A DNA stretch of 64,000 nucleotides, taken from Cylicocyclus nassatus. Lineage: Eukaryota > Nematoda > Chromadorea > Rhabditida > Strongylidae. The notes under the pieces are model-generated. The model had not been told where the DNA came from. It made no database searches and worked only from the letters and a program-made list of their open reading frames with translations. Of this stretch, positions 60,614 to 64,000 are shown piece by piece; the first letter of the stretch is position 1; each line of letters starts with the position of its first letter. The position numbers and the translations under genes were made by a program. The DNA lies in assembly GCA_958299035.1 (NCBI GenBank), contig CATQJL010000001.1, positions 84,073,071 through 84,137,070 of the forward strand, given 5' to 3'.

Positions 60614-61661
60614 TTACTTGCAAGACTGGCAAACCGCTTTCCATGTGTGATACTTTCCATATTTCTGAAACACACATCATGAAACCAGAAAACCAAGCGT
60701 TGTCTGCAAACCTTCAAATATTTGTCCTCTTCCCATTTGTTCGCATATTCGCAGACTGTTTTTGGTGTTTTCGGATTCTGCTTGCAATTTTCCCACAGAT
60801 GCTGAACGGAGTTTTTCAGTCATTGGGGTCAAAACAAGATAAACCCACTTTTATGTCGATCTTAGCATTTGGATTGACCGAATTTGCTAGGTGTGGGCAC
60901 ACTTGAGAGCACAACTGCTCTCTTTGTTCAATAACAGCAGCAATGCTTAACAGGGGAAGTACGAATAGTAAGAGAAGAAGCTTTTTTTTATCCTTGCATT
61001 CTTCCCTCAGAGGGGGTCTGCTGCTCTGGTTAGTCTCTTCCAGACTTCTCGATCTTCAGCTTGATCTTCTTCTATCTCAAGTTCTCTCAAGTCCGCTTTC
61101 ACTTTGTCTATCCATCTCAATTTCGGCCTCCCTCTTGGCCTCTTTCCAGGTACTTCGACTGACATCACCAACCTAGCGACATGATCTTCCGCTCGTCTTC
61201 TAACGTGTCCATACCATCGCAATCTCTTCTCTTGTATCTTCTTGACGATAGGGGCGACCTTCATCGTAGCTCGTATGGTGTCGTTAGTGACGTGGTCCAG
61301 CATCGTGACTCCCGCTGTCCATCTTAGCATGCGTGCCTCCATCACACCAATCCTTCGTTCGTCTTCTCGCGTGCACGGCCAACATTCGCTGCCATACAGA
61401 GCAGTCGGGCGGACTGTAGTGCGATACAGCTGGGATTTTAGCTTGAGTGGCATCTTCTTATCGCACAGGACTCTTGTGACACTTCTCCATTTCGACCAAG
61501 CTGCATTTATTCTGCTGGTTATTTCGTCCTGAAGCGTACCATCTGCGGCGATGCGACTTCCTAGATACTTGAATGTCGTGGTCTTCTTAATTGCGGCGCC
61601 TTCGATTTCTATAGTTCCAGGCGTTTGAGGTCCCACCTCCATGTAAGAGAAGAAGCTTCAT
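60614..61661 (-). pseudogene. Secreted six-Cys saposin-like protein, copy 6, split by a LINE
   Basis: The ATG is at 61659-61661. After about six codons of signal peptide the gene is interrupted by a LINE (60984-61642) and resumes to 60849. Exon 2 is 60801-60712 and exon 3 is 60664-60614; introns are 47 bp each, with TTCAG acceptors. Outside the insertion the frame is open: cysteines lie in QLCSQVC, ENCK, TVCE and VCQSCK, so the protein is divergent but keeps all six. TATAAAA (61689-61695 reversed) is 34 nt upstream. The otherwise undamaged frame indicates that the LINE inserted recently. Confidence 0.8.
60984..61642 (-). mobile_element. 5'-truncated RTE-like LINE insertion with 16-bp target duplication
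   Basis: A minus-strand frame (61642-61007) encodes a non-LTR RT C-terminus: TTFKYLGSRIAADGTLQDEI, TVRPTALYGSECW, MLRWTAGVTMLDHV and RLRWYGHVRRR. It ends close to an AT-rich tail (GGATAAAAAAA). The flanks are identical, GTAAGAGAAGAAGCTT at 60968-60983 and 61643-61658: a target-site duplication of 16 bp. The frame is undamaged for 211 codons. Confidence 0.88.
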
Positions 61662-61739
61662 AACGCAAATTCTCATCTCATCGGGGCCTTTTATAGCGCT
61701 GTCGCCTTGATACTTTATCGATCACAGCCAAAATTATCA

Positions 61740-62150
61740 TTTAACACGTTTCGGACCGCGAAATCGCGCGCGCGAAAAAGAGTGTACTTTGAGCCGTTAG
61801 CTAACAAAATGACTTTATTTCGTAGACTGTGGTCACATCTGTAATCAGCATGTCGGATAAGCTCCACACCCAAGGTTCTGAATGAATTCGAACTGCTTGG
61901 ATTTCGTCGCTTGAGAGGGACTGCTGTGCCTTCTTGAAAGATAGAACAAGAACTCAGTTTCCAATAGTACTCAAAAGTATCTATGTTCTACAAGGTACAT
62001 ATCAGTAGTGAAACTACGGTTTTTCTCTTTGAAACCAAAGCAAAGAAAAGTTGCGACGTCGCACCGTTCGTTCGCGTGGCCGCACTTCGCTGCAACTGTT
62101 GCTCGATTTGTCCTCATATCTCCCAAACAAATATCGGCGGCACAGTTCTA
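61740..62150 (+). repeat. Dispersed repeat with CCGCGAAATCGCGCGCG, copy 2
   Basis: Relative of 56222-56530. It lies in the upstream part of the copy 6 unit. Confidence 0.65.
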
Positions 62151-62159
62151 AATTTGAAA

Positions 62160-64000
62160 AGTAGGAGCTTAGGCCTTTGACTTGATAACTTTGGACTAAA
62201 AGAAAACCTCCTGTAAACGTGAAAAATGTCCTTCAAAGCAGCGTGCTGCACCATGAGCAGCACCGATCCGAAACCTGTTAAAGATGCAAATAGCCTGTGC
62301 ACTTAAGAAAAACAAAAGGGCTGAAAAATATTCTGCTTGATCGGTATTGATTCTTCTATTCATAGTTTCAGAAAAAGTACTTTCACAGAATCAATATATG
62401 TACAAAACCAGCTCGTTTCTTGCAATTTTATCTGTAAAAATGTGAAATTAACAGTTCATTGTTCGCTTTGCGTCTTGAACCTTTACAAAAGCATAAGATC
62501 TTTTGAAGGTGTTCAGAAATTATGAATACGAGTATACATTGGCATTTTCATCGATCGTTTTTGGAAATTGGTCATTTTGAACATCTATTTGCCATTAGTT
62601 TCCAATTACAACAAAGTTTGTGGATGGGTGATAAAATTTAAAATGTCCAACAAATGCATGCTTTAGAAGAGCCGATTACAAATTCAAAACTTCTTGCCTT
62701 TAGCCTTAATAACAAGTATAGAAGAAACATTATGCATAAATTACTTGCTTGACTTTTGGCACATAGATTAAAGGCTAATGTATGATGGATGTAATGGTGT
62801 AATGCCTGTGCATATAGAAGGAAACTTTCCTAGTCAGCTTCTAATTCTCAAGTCGAAAATGGCATCAGCGTTTACTGCTTTATTAGTCCTTGCTAAATCT
62901 GTATAGGGGCTTATCGGAGGCTGCGCACGTTGCTCTGAAATGGCATTTTTTCACATCAAAGCTTGCCTTTGACATTTCTGTGATATGGAGCAATAAAAAT
63001 GTATTCGCATGCAAAATGGCTCCTAAAATTTTCGCTTACAACAAGATAAAAGGTATTTGAAAGTTGCTTAGTAGCATTAATTGGTTAACTAAAGTAATTC
63101 CTTCCGCACACCACCTCTTCAAGAAGGAAAATGTTCATATTGTTAGTGAAGCCTGTGCTGATACTCGTTTGAGATGGGGAAGAATTCATCGAATTCCAAC
63201 GTCCTCTTCACCCTCCCGAACATATTTCGGTTTCAATCAATCCGAATGCGGCTCAAAAAGCAGGAAGAAAGCTTGAAAATTCTACAAACTTGGGAGAAAT
63301 ACTGGGTCTTCATTATATTGTAGACATTTTATACATACGCTCAGCCAAGAATTACATCACATTCTTGGAGATTCCACAGGCACTCTTCTTGGATGTCTTG
63401 AAGGGCATAGTCCACCCAGATTCTCGACTTCTACGTTTTAGTCATCTCGGGGCCTTCCTATGTCCTCGATTCCTTAAATATGAATGAAATCAGCGAAAAC
63501 CTCGGCAATGTCCATTCTGGAAAACCCGAAGGCCGGTTTTCCGGGGCGGTGATTGGATAAGCGCGCACGGATGGGCGTGCATTGCTGGAGGGGGTGGCGC
63601 TGACTGGGGGTCCTCACGACTCTTTGCTATTCCAAAGTGATTTTCTCGCTTCCGAAGCAAGATTTTGAGCCGCGACTTGGATATTTGTTTGATAGCTGGT
63701 CCTATTATAAGCTGCCAAAAGCTCGAACCCCCAACTTAGGGTGGACGGTGACTTTAAGGAGGAGAATTTCGGAAAAAAGTCTAAAGGATCTGCTAATTGC
63801 GAGTACCCTTTGCTATCGTCGATTCCAAATTTTACACTGTATATGTTTGCAGAGTCTGTATTTTCGTCTTTGCATAGAACCTACTGATTGCGTTGCGTTA
63901 ACTTTTGTCGTAGAATTTGATCAGATAGATAACTGTTGTACTTAGATGTAGTCGCTTGACAGACGTCTACTGGACGGTTTTGAACTTCGAGGGAGCAGAA
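62160..64000. other. Eroded gene-unit flank, then unassigned sequence
   Basis: 62280-63060 shows weak similarity to the upstream flank of the six-Cys genes (CACTTAAGAAAAACAAAAGG, AAGAAACATTATGCATAAAT). 63060-64000 appears unique in the window, with a GC-rich patch at 63530-63620 and a 102-codon plus-strand frame at 63637-63945 that I do not recognise and cannot support as a gene. Confidence 0.4.

Noticed and set aside
63637..63945. 102-codon plus-strand frame at the window end
   Set aside because: No recognisable motif, no supporting splice or promoter context, and no paralogue in the window for comparison.
1..64000. CRISPR arrays, bacterial operons, rRNA or clear tRNA genes
   Set aside because: None seen. 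The repeats are transposons, minisatellites and segmental duplications, and the gene structures are eukaryotic.

Overview
The window looks like repeat-rich nuclear DNA from a nematode, plausibly a strongylid such as a hookworm. This is inference. The coding units that can be defended have 46-58 bp introns with GT donors and TTTTAG/TTTCAG-type acceptors, AATAAA signals, and no bacterial-style operons. The same window carries Penelope-like, RTE-like, CR1/Jockey-like and mariner/Tc1-like elements. Most long open frames are chance frames inside repeats.

The central find is a dispersed family of small secreted six-cysteine proteins with a saposin-like cysteine pattern. Three copies look intact: 34582-34975 (-), 26743-27133 (-) and 47278-47781 (-). 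One has a 1-bp frameshift (8977-9369, +). One is split inside its signal peptide by a LINE insertion (60614-61661, -). One is an eroded relic (around 45330-46250, -), and one locus keeps only upstream sequence (53650 onward). Where it survives, the TATA box lies exactly 34 nt upstream of the ATG.

Layout. 1-4430: GC-rich repeats, then a Penelope-like element flanked by inverted terminal repeats, then a minisatellite-bearing repeat. 4483-9856: a repeat plus gene copy 1; the same segment recurs inverted at about 34080-37838, and the left copy holds a 1.43-kb TIR transposon that seems to carry spliced gene fragments. 9857-15730: tandem-repeat and foldback elements. 16690-24200: duplicon A, containing a 2.4-kb element with 567-bp inverted ends. 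24880-28200: a repeat, an RTE fragment and gene copy 2. 28200-34100: duplicon B with several TIR elements. 34100-38032: gene copy 3, the inverted repeat segment and a MITE. 38090-39771: a CR1/Jockey-like LINE end. 40190-42070: partial duplicon A. 42900-45330: possible exons, a palindrome and a mariner-like element. 45330-48540: relic gene copy 5 and gene copy 4. 48540-53645: duplicon A inverted. 53650-58110: duplicon B. 58600-60045: a foldback element. 60300-61740: the LINE-split copy 6. 61740-64000: repeats and unassigned sequence.

The gene copies travel inside larger units of about 1.5 kb or more, and these units sit in segmental duplications that repeatedly act as transposon targets. Paralogous empty sites within the window itself define the ends of several insertions (21162-23573, 6577-8003, 27623-27788, 12927-13378).
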